Assembly (NCBI GenBank): GCA_024220505.1
Contig: JAKZZE010000026.1
Span: 62,001-126,000 of the forward strand
Direction: 5' to 3'
DNA length: 64,000 bases
From: Rhizopus arrhizus
Lineage: Eukaryota; Mucoromycota; Mucoromycetes; Mucorales; Rhizopodaceae
Part shown: positions 22,010-33,892 of the stretch, one piece after another
Position numbering within the stretch: the first letter of the stretch is position 1
Layout of the letters: each line of letters starts with the position of its first letter
Position numbers and translations under genes: made by a program
Notes under the pieces: model-generated
The model's database searches: none
Told to the model about the DNA's origin: nothing
The model's input: only the letters and a program-made list of their open reading frames with translations

Positions 22010-24450
22010 GCACACATGAAATTAAGGAGTAAATAAACTCTTGATTGACTTTTTTTTTTCTCTTCATATGAAATACTATCCTAATTAAAGATAAGGCTTG
22101 AAAGGAAAAATAAAACAAAAAAGAAACGCGTTAAAGAAAGGAGCTTTATTACATTCTTCACTCAAGGCATATCCAAATCGTTTTCAATGTTCACTATATT
22201 TATTGTTCGTAGTATATATAATTTGATTCTCTCTTTCTCACATACACTCACATACACAAAATACCAAGTTGAATCACATTTTTTGTTTGTGCGTCAAATA
22301 TAAACAAAGCAAAAAGATGAGAATAGAATGACTTTTTTATATTTTTTTTTTTTTACTAAGCTACCGTTTCACTTATTCCACACATAACAACTCAGTAAAG
22401 TATAAGAACCAATCACTATACGCACGGGTTATTTCGTGCCTAGAAACAAAATATAGCAGAAGTCAAAGTATCTAACAATGTAGGGTTGATTTGGTTGTGA
22501 AGTATGATGGTCAAAAATAAAAATAAAAAAATAAAAAAATAGACCGTAGATTAGAATATTTGTTACAAAGATTGTGGGCTGAAAAGGAAATCTTTTTTCT
22601 TTCTTTTCTTTTGCATGAAAATTGTACTAATGTCACACAAACCATTTTTTTTTTATTTCCATTTTGCTACCTATGTTTTTTCAATAAGAAAAGGGGAAAA
22701 GATGTTTAACATAAGTTGACTTATAAACCACTACCTTATCATGAAAGGAAAACGCTTGTGAATCAGACTAAAATGAATTGAACTCAAAGCGAGAGATGAT
22801 CAAGTTCTTTACATGCTTCTGTTTTTAGTCAGTAAACAATCTTGTTTTTTTGTTTTTACTCCGAAACGTATTCTTCCTTTATTTACTTTCTCATTTATGC
22901 AAGCAAGGAATAATTTACTAAAAAGAGTAATTCATAAACTAAATTTTATTGATTATCAACTGAATGTTGCTTTATATTGAATGGAGAGAGAGAGAGAGAG
23001 AGAAAGAAATAAAAAAGCTCAATGTATGAGAGTAAAATATATTTATATCTTTATAATGAATAGCATATCTAAAAAATGCAATAGGTTAACATCTGTACAC
23101 GGATCAATGGCCTTTACTATTGACTAGCAACGAACAATAATGAAATGCTCCTCCTTCTCAAAATAATGGGTTGTATTAGCTGTTACAAACATCATCTGCA
23201 ACGATTAGAAGCCATCTAAATCACAACAGATTCAGTTATTCTAAATAGCTATAACTCAATATCAAGTGTTCTAAGAATTGTATTTTAATTCACCATTTCA
23301 TTGTCTTCTTCTATGTTTAATTTTTTGATATTCAAGTTTCATACTTTAGCATACTCTTCATTATGTTCTGATCTACTGGAACCGCTCATTCAAGACTGAT
23401 CCGACCAAACAATTATGTTAAATTAATCAGCTCAGAACCAATTAGTTGTCAGGTCTTCTGTGCCTAGGGTAGTACATATGGAAAAAAAAAAGAATGGAGT
23501 TGAAAAAGCATTCAAACCTATTTCTATTTTTCGCTTATTTAGCTCAAGGACTCACTGATAATATTATAGTATTGTAAAAAAAGGAGAGGGGGAGGGGGAA
23601 GGGAGGGGAGATATAAATAGAGAAGATACTAGAGTAGATACTAACTACTATAAAGGAATACAACTTTTATTACTGTTAATCAGTTTACTCCCCCCCCCAA
23701 AAAAAATAAAGTTCCTATTTAGTTAGCCATCATTTGAACTAAGCATACTTAGAACCAACAACTTCAGTAAGTGATGGAAAAATAGTAGTAGTAGTAGTAG
23801 AAGAAGGAGAAGAAGAAGAAAGAAAACAAAAAGTAAGAGAACAAGAGCTAAGTGACTTTAACATCGTTACCAAACTTATCATGGCTTTTATCTTATCCTA
23901 GTCTGTAATACCAAATAAACCACCTGTACTCTTTAGTATTCAATCCATAGTTCCAACTACCTATGTTCATTTCGCCTAAGAAAAGAAAAAGAAAAAAGTA
24001 TAGAAAAGGTTAGCAATAGCTATGAAAAACTAGATAATTTGACTCAACCACACTGGATGAATAATATGTGCAAAAAAGGAAATATGATGGTTACAGCGCC
24101 AATACTTGGAATAACAGGATGAGGGATAAAAGGAAATGTGTATACAATGCTTACTGATGGTATAAAAGAGAGGCAAGTGTTTGTCTTTATTGTATTGCAT
24201 TATAAAAGTCAGTAAAGGGATATGTGGATTGAAAGGTAAATAAGTAACACAAGCTGATGGAAAAGGAGAATATCTATAGGTATTTAAGCTACATTAGTTT
24301 ATACCATATATAAAAGACGCTATAAGACTAGTCTTGCAACTAGATACACCACACTTCATAAATAGATTGCTGAATGATTAAATGAAGGATTTGCATTGTG
24401 TTTATGTCTACTGTATTTACAGTGTTTTCATATCAAACTGTTACTTATCT
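22006..24450. other. Gene-poor stretch with microsatellites
   Basis: No gene seen. It holds (GA)n at 22984-23003, a purine/G-rich run at 23581-23610 and (AGT)n/(AGA)n near 23785-23822. 22853-23010 is repeated at 28752-28900. Confidence 0.6.
22853..23010 (+). repeat. ~155-bp dispersed repeat (copy a)
   Basis: Shares TTTACTTTCTCATTTATGCA, AGCAAGGAATA and the following 90 bp up to a GA run with 28752-28900. It is preceded by a short T-rich run here and by T56 in the other copy. Confidence 0.75.
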
Positions 24451-24465
24451 TTATTTTCCGCTTCT

Positions 24466-24780
24466 CTATATTCGTTTATTGTAAATGTGGAAACGTTGTA
24501 AAGACAATTTGAACAAAATATAAAAGTTTGAGCGGAAGCTAATCCAACAATCAGTAGAAAAGTGCAATATGAGAATAGTCATTTTGTATGAGGCTTTCTT
24601 GACGTGATTGCATGATAATCTTTCGAAAATCAAGAGGATGATGGATGTGCGACTAGGAATATTATCAAATACGAACATCCAATGAGAGCGCTGGATAGAA
24701 AGCAGATCATGACTAATAGTCATAGTTGATGGGACATCATGACTTGAGGCAGGGACAGGAAGGAAGTTTATTTGGAACAA
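24466..24780 (-). pseudogene. Decayed LINE ORF2 C-terminal tail
   Basis: The minus-strand frame contains LLSIQRSHWMFVFDNIP, which parallels LLAIWRAHWSLVFDSVP in the better preserved LINE at 54997-56445 (C-terminal region beyond the zf-RVT zinc knuckle). Upstream and downstream frames are broken. The assignment rests on this one block. Confidence 0.5.
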
Positions 24781-24856
24781 TGTACGAGCGATGGCAAAGG
24801 AGAAGAGGAATTGAGATGGAAAGTAATCGTACTAAAAATGTCAATAATATAAAAAC

Positions 24857-24881
24857 AATATATATATATATATATATATAG
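24857..24881 (+). repeat. (AT)n microsatellite
   Basis: About 12 AT dinucleotides just outside the LINE tail. Confidence 0.85.
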
Positions 24882-24999
24882 AAATCTAACGAATACACCT
24901 GTCTCACTACCATTGTAAAGTACAGCATTTGTAACTAACTAAACTTATGTACTTTTAATGGAAATTGATATCGATTTTGCCAAATTATTGTTCACTGTT

Positions 25000-25888
25000 G
25001 CTAGATAATAATTTGGAATAACTCCAAGTTTACATAATTTCTAATTCGATCCTTTGTCTTCAATTATCTCAATTTGTTTTGATTCGTCAAACAAATCAAG
25101 TATACTTCCCATAATCGTCTTATCCTTACATTTTGCAATAAGATTTCATAGTCCCTTTCCTTCAATCATGGCTGCTTTCTTATATCTTATAACTTCAATA
25201 GCAATGTCTTGGAATAGCTTTAAGGCTATTCTTTGATTAAAGTATTCTTCTATTGAAATATTTGCCAGCTTGTATATCAAAGTTGAATTACATCCATGTT
25301 GTGTAAGATTGTATCATAGGATTATTGTATCGCTAAAACTTCCTCCACAACTAAGCTATATAAGATAATGTTGAATCGATTTCTATTGCTGATTCGTCTT
25401 CTACTAAAATTGTTGCATCATTCCATGTTGTTTCTTTAATGTATATTTCAATCGGATCGGTATCTACTCTGTTGAGTACAAAGTTTGGAATTGTCAATTC
25501 TTCTTCCAAATGAGGGCTCTTTATCAACTCTTATGTTCAGTATAACCAAGCCATTAAACACTTTAGCGTCCACTATCAGTTTTACATCATCTGTATTTAT
25601 TAAATTTGTAAAACAAACATTTTTGTATTTAGCATTGCTTAGTGGTAAAGAGCTTGGCTAAAGCATATTCTTCTACATGCTAAATCTTTCGTAATGAGAG
25701 TTGATCGTCCTTGTACGTCCATAAACTTCAATTGTATTATTAACTAGTATAGCCCCTACAAGAGCATTTACGCAGAAAAACCCCATTTGAGACTGAAATT
25801 TTTTTTGAAAAATCCTCCAAAAACAGAGAGTTCTCGCTGGCCTCTCTTGACTCGTATTGATACAACATAGAATAACCTCTCTTTGCAT
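25000..25888 (-). pseudogene. Unrecognised decayed gene
   Basis: Minus-strand blocks of ordinary protein composition follow one another with stops and frameshifts between: GFFCVNALVGAILVNNTIEV at the start, then DDVKLIVDAKVFNGLVILNI, PNFVLNRVDTDPIEIYIKET, EEYFNQRIALKLFQDIAIEV and IMGSILDLFDESKQIEIIED. They suggest a soluble alpha/beta protein of about 280 aa. I recognise no family; retroelement and host gene origins are both possible. Confidence 0.45.
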
Positions 25889-26628
25889 GGTGTCTTCATC
25901 TCAACCTCTGGTCGGCTGGATTACATTACTACAACCAAACAAATAAAATTGTCTGTACTCCTTCTTTGTGGGCAGCTTTTACACAAAAAGTTGAGTACTT
26001 CAAAATTACTTGTATCCTTGTTTGCATGTCGAATATAACTTGGTACTGATCGCCATCCTAACTCTCCCTCCCCCATGCTTAATTTAGATCAAATTAGATG
26101 CCTACACTTGCGTGTGGGGATTGGTTGCCCTACCGTCCTTCTCTTTGTTCCGTGGTTCTGCGAGTATGCATTGATATTGCTTCCTATACGCAAATCTCTC
26201 CAGGCTCAAGGTTTAATCCGTTAGATTATAATGTTAATCAATTGCCAAAAGTTATTCCTCCTTGATTCTCATCTCACTTTGCTGAGTGTTTGTCTTTCTG
26301 ATGGTCAGCTATTTGTTCTATTCTCTTGGATATGGACTGTGCCTGTCATCTCAACTGCGACTTTTGTAATGAAGCAGCGAATACTTCTGGACGATTATTA
26401 CTCGACAAGCTGAAATCTTCAATCTCAATCAGCTTCTCATAAGATGTAAGCCTCCGGTCCTCTCTTTACTCTGTTTATCCTCAGCTCTTTAAGACAATGG
26501 TTTCTCTTGTATGGTCTCTTTTTTTTTGTAAAAGAAAAAACGGTTCTTTTTGCTCCCCTACTTTTTTTTATTTCTCCACTTTAATTATTCTGTAAAATTT
26601 ATGCTGTTCTAGCTAGGCACCTTGTGCT
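25889..26628. other. GC-richer intergenic stretch, origin unknown
   Basis: Slightly less AT-rich than its surroundings, with C/T-rich plus-strand frames and no motif recognised. It ends in a short T-run (26520-26528) and the start of repeat R2. Confidence 0.4.
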
Positions 26629-28490
26629 TCATAGAGTAAAGCCTCAGTCACCTTTCAATAAATAAAATCTTGAATCTGAACATTTGAAAAAGCAATTATA
26701 GAGAGCAAACTAACAGATGCTATATCAAACTTAGCAGGCACAAATCAATGGCTCTATGCTTTGGACTGTGCTCAATGATGTATCTGATCTTGTTAGAGAC
26801 ATATTTTGATAAATAAGTCTATATTTGATTTCCATCTATGATGTCCTTGTTTTGGTTAAGAAGCTTTTCCTCTTGGTCTTAATAAAGAGGATGAAACAAC
26901 GCCTCTTCGTTTATTTGTTTTTATCCTCTCCTTTGAATGATTGTAGCCCAACTAAACAAGCCGATTAATATCACAAACAGGATTGTATTCTCTTTGATAA
27001 AGCTTCCCTTTAATTATTATATCTTTTTATGCTTCAAATTCATTTATGGTATCTGATAAAGAGTATATGTATTAATGCTTATAAGCTTTGCATGTTTATT
27101 GTCATTTATAAAGAGTTATTTTAAAGATAATAGATTCGAAGACGATTAATTTGGAAAGAGGTAGTTTAAAGACAATTGGCTTGAAGATGATTACATTATG
27201 ATTCATAAGACTTGCTTGTTCTCAAACATCTGAATTTACTATACACATCTATGAAAGATACATTTGCCACGATTTATACCGCCCGACTTGTGGCTCAGCC
27301 AATAGCAGATGTTAATCTACTATCAACCTTTGTACGGGAACGACGAAGCTTGATGCCGCTGATTATACTACCCGACTTGCGACTCTACGGGGACAAACAA
27401 GTGCTTACACACCTGCTTGGGGTTTGGTTACGATCCTGCTCTCCCAACATGTAACCACTATTAGGAGACGAGTCAAGCTTCTGATGTGCACAATCACATG
27501 GACGATGTATATAGCAAAAACTTTTGTTTGAGAAAAAAAATGAAAAAGGAACAGAAAGCCAAGGAGGATAAAGATATAGACAGGGTCCAAATAGGGATAA
27601 GCTAGGGTCTAGATAGGGTCTAGACAGGGCCATCAAGTGTTGGACAGGGACCAGTGGAGCCTAGAAGCAAACCAGATAGGAAATAAATAGGTAAAGAATG
27701 TGTAGGATTTTGTTTGACGAGATAGATAGACCATTAAAGAGACTACTTGACCAAGTATAGTTATTAGAATAGCAACACAAGAAGCAGAGAACGCGTTGTA
27801 GATGATAGTTTTTATTCTATAAAGACCATGTGTTAAAAGAATGCATCAACATGAGATATTAAGCTACAGTTTAAAGAGTACCTGACCAAAGAGGCTTTAA
27901 GGGCAGTGTTATCCATTGATAGACCAGAAGTTATGATTTGTATGAAGTGAACCAAAGAGTAAAGAAAGAAAGAAAATGAAAAACAAGAGTATTTCTGTCT
28001 TTATTTATATTTCTTTTTTTTTTTCCTCATAAGGCTATTGCCTATCTTGTGCCACATAAGATGAGTGTTATTATCTTGAAACACACTCTTTTAAAGCTTA
28101 AAGAATAAAATAAATACAAAAATCTGCAAAGAGTACTCTCTATATATACTAGCTTTGAATGGGAAGGGAAGATTTTATATTTCTTTAGATAAGGATGCTT
28201 TTCTCTCTCTCTCTCTCTCTTTCTTTCTCTCTCTTTTCTACTGGGAATAAAAACTCATTCATGCAAATCTTAAAAAGGCATACCGACTAATTAAGGCTCT
28301 ATTTTTAACACACTTACAAAAGGATCAATAGATTCAAATATTGCTAAATGCATGGATTCCTCTCTCTCTTTAATACTCTCATATTATTTAAAACAATCTA
28401 TTCTTATATATGAACTTTTATATTGTCTTCATTTATAGGCAACGTATTAGGTTATTTACTAGTGATGTATTCCTTATAACCTGTTAATAC
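26629..28490 (+). repeat. Repeat R2, copy A
   Basis: Matches 60181-62045 (direct) and 37322-35390 (inverted) from GCTTCATARAGTAAAGC to about ACTAGTRATRYRTTCCTTAT. Copies B and C abut a poly(T) run at the left border in this orientation, so R2 read on the minus strand ends in poly(A), like a retroposon. Small frames near 27212-27640 recur in all copies with a few changes but resemble no known domain. A TC-rich microsatellite lies at 28202-28235. Confidence 0.88.
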
Positions 28491-28528
28491 ATATTTATAG
28501 GAAAGAACAAGCTAAAAATGAAACTATT

Positions 28529-28673
28529 GTTCGTGAGAGGGGCCATGTAAAGCTTAAAATCATGGAACGGTAAAAATGCCTTGTACTAAACTATACACAA
28601 TAAAACATAACTGTCTTACTGAATAGACTAAAGTAAGTTCTATCCTTTTTTAAAAGATCCCCAATTTCTTTTT
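28529..28673 (-). repeat. Isolated R1 3' end (inverted)
   Basis: Reverse complement of 10692-10836, the last 145 bp of R1 (GTGAGAGGGG to AAAAGATCCCC). Placed directly after R2 copy A. Confidence 0.8.
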
Positions 28674-28692
28674 TTTTTATGACTCTCATTAT

Positions 28693-28694
<2 letters not shown>

Positions 28695-28750
<56 letters not shown>
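28695..28750 (+). repeat. T56 homopolymer
   Basis: Longest homopolymer of the window; adjoins the dispersed repeat at 28752-28900. Confidence 0.9.
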
Positions 28751-28751
<1 letters not shown>

Positions 28752-28753
<2 letters not shown>

Positions 28754-28900
28754 TTTACTCTGAACCGTATTCTTCCTTTATTTACTTTCTCATTTATGCA
28801 AGCAAGGAATACTTTACTAAAAAGAGTTATTCATAAACTGAATTTTATTGTTCATCAACTGAATATTGCTTTACATTGACGAAAGAGAGAGAGAGAAAAT
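28752..28900 (+). repeat. ~155-bp dispersed repeat (copy b)
   Basis: Second copy of 22853-23010, ending in a GA run. Differences are point changes only over most of its length. Confidence 0.75.
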
Positions 28901-29181
28901 AGAAAAGTTCGGATTATGAGAATAAAAGGTGTATGTATGCGTATAATGAATATAAGCATATCGACGGCATTCATCTTCGATTTTGTTTATTTTATTTGGT
29001 TTGAATGTGATGACAGTAAGTTAAAGTATGTACAGGAGAAAAAGAAACATTAGCTTGATAAAGCGTCTCCGTTTCTCCTCCAAAGACTCTCCACTAGATC
29101 CGTCCGCAGATCAAAATGAACCTGTTGGTTCGTAAATTTGTTATGATTACTAATAAACTCATCAAGGCTTACTGGTTATTG

Positions 29182-30230
29182 TTATTCTTGTAGTCTTTGT
29201 GACTCTGTAGGAACAAATAATAAGCCTTGATGTTCTCGCTCCCAAAGGAGAATTTCGTCAATATCACCCGGCCTTTGGTTTTCAATGATCATGTTTTGCA
29301 ATATGGTACAGGTTTTCGTAACTTTATGCATATCTGAGATCTTCCAAAAGCGAAAAGGTTGCGTAGCTATGTCAAACATTGATTGTAAAACCACAAATAC
29401 ACGCTCAACATTTTTTCAGTAGCCTTCTTACTTCTTACTAAATGATTATAAAAATTTTTAAGTATATTATCAATATTAAAAGTAGATTTCACAATTCTGC
29501 AATTTTTTTACATTCTCCTATCGTGTCTGTAACTCGTGGATTATTTGAACAAATGTTGCGTCTCTTGGGTATGTATCATCAAAAAGATAATAGTCTCTTT
29601 CGTACTTATGCCCATTGACAGTAAAACTCGTTGATGGGTCGTTACCTTCAGCCATTTTAGCAAAAAGAGGCGAACGTTGTAAAACGTTGACATCATTTAA
29701 TGGCCCAGGGAGCCCAAAAAAAGTGTGTCAAACCCAGAGATCAGAAGAAGCAACTGCTTCAAGTATTACAATTGGCTTATCGTGCTTACATTTGGACATG
29801 ACATGCCAGGCTGTAGGGTGGTTCTTCCATTCCCGATGTAGGCAATCAAGTGAGCCAAGCATACCAAGAAAACCTTGTTCTTCAGCAAGCTCGTATAATC
29901 TGTTAACATCTTGCTGATTTGTTCGTCTCATATCTAACACTATATACGTTAATAGCAGCCTTGTAGAAACGCTTTAAACATTCTCTTGACGTAGTTGCAG
30001 CAAACCGGAAGCATTTATCAAATGAATCAGAAGATTTGCGATAGGCTAACAGACGAATAGCTATAGAAACCTTTTGCAAGCTGGAAAGGCCAATTCGGCC
30101 TGAACGGTTGTGTCTTTGCATAAAAATGCACTACCGCCTTTTACCCCTTCTAAAATTCTAAAGAAAAGATCACAACTTATTCTAAATCTTCGTCGAAAGA
30201 ATGATTCATTATAAATATGGATGCGAGCAA
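29182..30230 (-). pseudogene. PIF/Harbinger-type transposase fossil (DDE_Tnp_4-like)
   Basis: Minus-strand blocks are in the order expected for this family: FRRRFRISCDLFFRIL, GRIGLSSLQKVSIAIRLLAY, LKRFYKAAINVYS, GFLGMLGSLDCLH with the first catalytic Asp (about 29847), EWKNHPTAWH, ILEAVASSDLWV, FFGLPGPLNDVNV with the second Asp (about 29693), and VERVFVVLQSMF with the catalytic Glu (about 29405), ending in QRLQE at 29182. At least three frameshifts and several stops separate them, so it is inactive although the D, D and E residues survive. No terminal inverted repeats or TSD could be defined. Confidence 0.85.
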
Positions 30231-30646
30231 AAGAACTTCAATACAGAATACCATTTCCTCTAATAAAATGTCTTCCGATAGTGCTACAGCCTGAAACTGA
30301 TACTATGTGCGGTCTGTTGACCTCTTCTTAGTCCTTAATAGATTTTAAAAGAACCGATTGAGCCAATTATGCATACAAATGTATATCCCTATCCAATTAA
30401 ACATGTATGACTATTAAGTATTGGCTAAATAGATCGGCAGATCATGACGAATATTCAACATATTCTGATTTATTGGACACTTCAAGTACCAATATATAAT
30501 ACTCTATTAATTAAATTCTTAGTAATTCAGCTATTGTAAAACTATATAAACTCTGTACATTTTTACTGTAATAAAAACAATCAAGTTTATTTTCTGCAAA
30601 AACAGTTCTTCTCTGGTTTCAAAATAAAGGATAGGATATAGTTTAT

Positions 30647-32008
30647 TTACAACTTCAACATATTTTTTACTCTTTGCTTATTGATACTTTTAACTCTTGG
30701 GTGTATAATACCAATGTACAAGGTCAGTAAAGTATTTTGGCTTATTGGCTGATCGTAATTGAAATCAATAAGCAACTCAATTAACAACCGTTTAGCCACT
30801 GATAGCTTTCTGTCTTTGGTATTCTTCTTGTCTTTCATTTCCCTGAGCTTAACCATGACTTGCTCATTCCCAACATTATCTTCAAATCCAAGGTCAGTCC
30901 AATACTTCATCTGAGATAGCATATCTATCAAACTTTGTACATCATTGGATGAAAGTGGTTCAAATAATGCCAAGCTCAGAAGCTTTGAGCATATGGATAC
31001 ATATCCAAGCGCTTCTGTCTCAAATAATTCAAGCGGTACAGGAGTACAGGAATTCAGGCTGCAAAAAAAAATGATGACTTGATGCACCAAGGGTTCAAAC
31101 TTGCTTTCTTTTTGTAATTCTTAAGCATCCTTGGGCATAGTTCAGTATTTGCTGCTTGGACGGGTGAAAACAAAATGAATCTGTCGTCAAAAGCCATTAG
31201 GGAAGGTGCAGCAACACCAAGAAACACGTCCAGTTTATCATCCTTTATGTGGTTGTAGAGACCACCTGTTGCAATTATTTCAAATTTACCAAAGACGAAG
31301 CGTAATTCATACCATGCTGCTTTGCCCTCTTAAAAATTCTCCAAGTTAATGGTAAAGATTATCAATATATTGATCCAGTTTACTGATAGTTGCAACATCA
31401 TCCATATCTTTGTCTTTATAATATATTTCGACTTGCGTGATGAATATCCAATTATTTTGTTGGCTGACTATGAAGGAATGAATTAAAAATGCTTTCAACT
31501 TCTCAATCGCAACATCAATTGTCTGCTTGTTGATCACCATATTCTTGTCGAAGGGCTGATGATCAATAATGACTTGATATTCTTGAGAAGGCTGTGGGAA
31601 TTTTTTAAATATGATATTTGGCAAAAAGTCTTTAGGTGAAAATATCGCATACTTCAATCTGTTTTTGTGCAGAAGAGGTGACCGTAATCCTTGATCAAAA
31701 AAATCTCGTACAGGTGAAGGCGATCGAAGTCTTTGTACAACTGGATTTGTGTATTGCTCCTCTAGCGATCGTTTCTTTAAATTTTCTTGCACAGTCAATC
31801 TACATGTACAAGAGTTTCGTGCAAGCATAGAATAAGAAAAATTATTAGGAGGTTTCGATAATCTTTGAGGAACTGAGAAATAACTTCTACAATGCACGAT
31901 TTTGAATGTACATGAATAGCCAATTCAAATGCTTCTTTAATGTCGTTGTTATCCACGTAAATTCTTCCCAAAGAGTCTGATAGATAATAAAGTAGATTTT
32001 TAGCTTTC
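30647..32008 (-). CDS. Unrecognised spliced gene, 5' end missing
   Basis: Segments 31898-32008, 31384-31799 and about 31060-31328 join in frame if introns 31800-31897 (98 bp) and 31329-31383 (55 bp, CATTAAC branch-like site) are removed. A further segment to the stop at 30647 follows after a small frame change near 31040-31060, which is either a very short intron or a frameshift next to a run of nine T. The predicted protein (over 400 aa) is of ordinary composition with blocks such as KAAWYELRFVFGKFEIIATG; no domain is recognised. Upstream of 32008 the sequence meets a 5'-truncated LINE in the opposite orientation, so the first exons are missing or displaced and the gene may be dead. Confidence 0.45.
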
Positions 32009-32057
32009 ACCCAACTGTGTTCTTTGAGTATTTATATCTTTTTTTTTTTGGCCTTCA

Positions 32058-32788
32058 GCATCCTGCACTTCAGTTTGCCTCTCTATTCAGCTCGTCTCTA
32101 CTAGATGGCACATTAGTTGAAAAGTTATCCATTAAGTGGCTCCGAAACCTCGACATACTTCCTTTAAATAGCCTCCCATCCACGTACCCTAGAGCTAGCA
32201 AATCTTCTTCAAACAAATTTTGGCACATCTCGAATCCTCATCCGGCACGAACCATTCTATGGAGGCTTTATCATTCAAATCTTCCAATACACTCTCGTCT
32301 GCATAAAATTATGCCTAAACATATCGCTGATGAAGGATGCATGATGCGTGGCACAATTGAAACATATGAACACTTTTTGTGGTCCTGCCCAATTAAACGA
32401 CCTATGTGGGAAACATTGGCGCAACGGTTCCTTGTTCAACCTTCGCTACTATCTTTTGATCAAATAAATCGACCATTTCAAATATCAATCAAAACATTGT
32501 CGCATTGGAAACTTGACACCTTTCATGTAATTGCTTGTGGGTTTTGAGTTTATGGAGATTATACTGGAAATGTATTTTTGAAGACACGCCTTTTTGGCTA
32601 AATGAAACAACAGCAAGAGCCACAGTGCTACTTCGACGAATTCACAATGAAAGTTTACATCGTCAAGGAATGTAGAAATACTACAATTCAACATCTTGAT
32701 AATTATTTTTTCATTGTTGTAATTTTCTCTATGTTGCAACAGTGCTCGTCTGGAGGCAGCACTAGAATAAAATCATACAAAAAAAAAA
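32058..32788 (+). mobile_element. 5'-truncated LINE, ORF2 C-terminus with short poly(A)
   Basis: Open frame to 32547 containing the zf-RVT-like region (RTILWRLYHSNLPIHSRLHK, ETYEHFLWSCPIKRPMWE). The H-x4-C half of the zinc knuckle is present, but the expected CxxC pair is C-x-x-R. Frameshifts near 32547 break the last about 70 codons, which parallel the other LINE tails here. A 10-bp A-run at 32779-32788 is the likely 3' end. RT and endonuclease domains are absent. Confidence 0.72.
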
Positions 32789-33427
32789 GTGATGGCAGTC
32801 GGCAAAAATTATTTGCGTAGTTTAAAATATAAATAGACTAAGCACGAAGCCTTTTTTCTCAATGAAGGATCTGGGGGAAGAGATTCTTTGGTGTAAGCCT
32901 TTAATCTACCCTAGTTTGTTGACGCTTACGAACAATTAGCACGGCCTTAACTCATAGAAGGGACAGGCACTGTTGGTTGGGGGATTCACGGAGGGAGTAA
33001 CCAAAAGAACTCTTTTTTTTTTGGGATTTGTCGTACTTTCACCTTCACGTTGGTAAATCCTGTTAGTATTGAAATGTTTTCATTTCGAGAAGCTAAGAAA
33101 AGTACATATGAATGCTACAAATAGAATAAACTTTTTTTTTAAAAAATATCATCTTGATCCATGTGTGTGTTTGCTTTACTTATAGTGGTATGGCTTGCCA
33201 TCGATTGCTTATTACTTTTTAGAGAGGTTTAGTTCTTACCTAAAATTATTGTTTTTCAACTCGTTTTAGTGTTTTCCCCCTATTTTAACATTTAAGTTCT
33301 GTGCATCTGATGCTCAAGACTCTTAGCCATAGGTAACTACTGTAAAATGAGGGTGATAATTACTTTGTAACCAAGTTGATTTTTCTTTTTCAAGGACCAA
33401 CCGTCATGACACGAAATTCAAAATATA
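32789..33427. other. Intergenic, contains dispersed motif copy at 33015-33070
   Basis: No gene seen. A GC-richer stretch (about 32870-33000) precedes a T-run and the motif TTGGGATTTGTCGTACTTTC plus ACCTTCACGTTGGTAAATCC, related to those at 11585 and 21610 (minus strand). Confidence 0.5.
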
Positions 33428-33724
33428 TTTTTTTTGGATGGTATATGAAATACATGTTTATAGTATAACAACAAACATTTAAACAAGCTTCTACAAAGAA
33501 CTGTGAATGGTTCAAACGTTGACCTATTGTTTAAAAAATGCATGTCATACTTTCATATAATTATATATATTCAGAGGCAATATCAGTGTTTTTTCAGTAC
33601 ATTTGATAGTTTACTCCTTAAAGCTGTCTGTATCACTTTGCTTATATAGAATTGTAGCCATTAGAGCGACATAGTATAAATTTGAAAGAGAGCTTTGATA
33701 TCGTCTTTACATCTCTCATCTATT

Positions 33725-33892
33725 ATGTCCAATATTTTGTGTTTAAACGAAGATGTTTTGAAGTTAATATATGCTTATTTGAATTTACTGGAAAATTTTA
33801 CTTTTACTCTAGCAAATAAAAAGCTATATAATATTTTCAATGACTACTGTTTGTTGGATATGGTATTTCGAGTTACAGACAGCATTACATAG
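33725..33892 (+). pseudogene. Short F-box-like ORF (arm B copy)
   Basis: 55 aa from ATG 33725. LNEDVLKLIYAYLNLLENFT and TLANKKLYNIFNDY have the hydrophobic spacing of an F-box. It stops after 55 residues, much shorter than a useful F-box protein, and sequence downstream has no continuing frame, so it is probably the head of a broken gene. A different family from the F-box-like gene at 12509. An identical mirror copy is at 63536-63703. Confidence 0.4.

Noticed and set aside
25640..25710. tRNA-like A-box (GCTTAGTGGTAAAGAGC)
   Set aside because: No B-box (GGTTCGANTCC) follows and no cloverleaf can be folded from the flanks.
29615..29917. Plus-strand 100-aa ORF
   Set aside because: Antisense of the Harbinger catalytic blocks.
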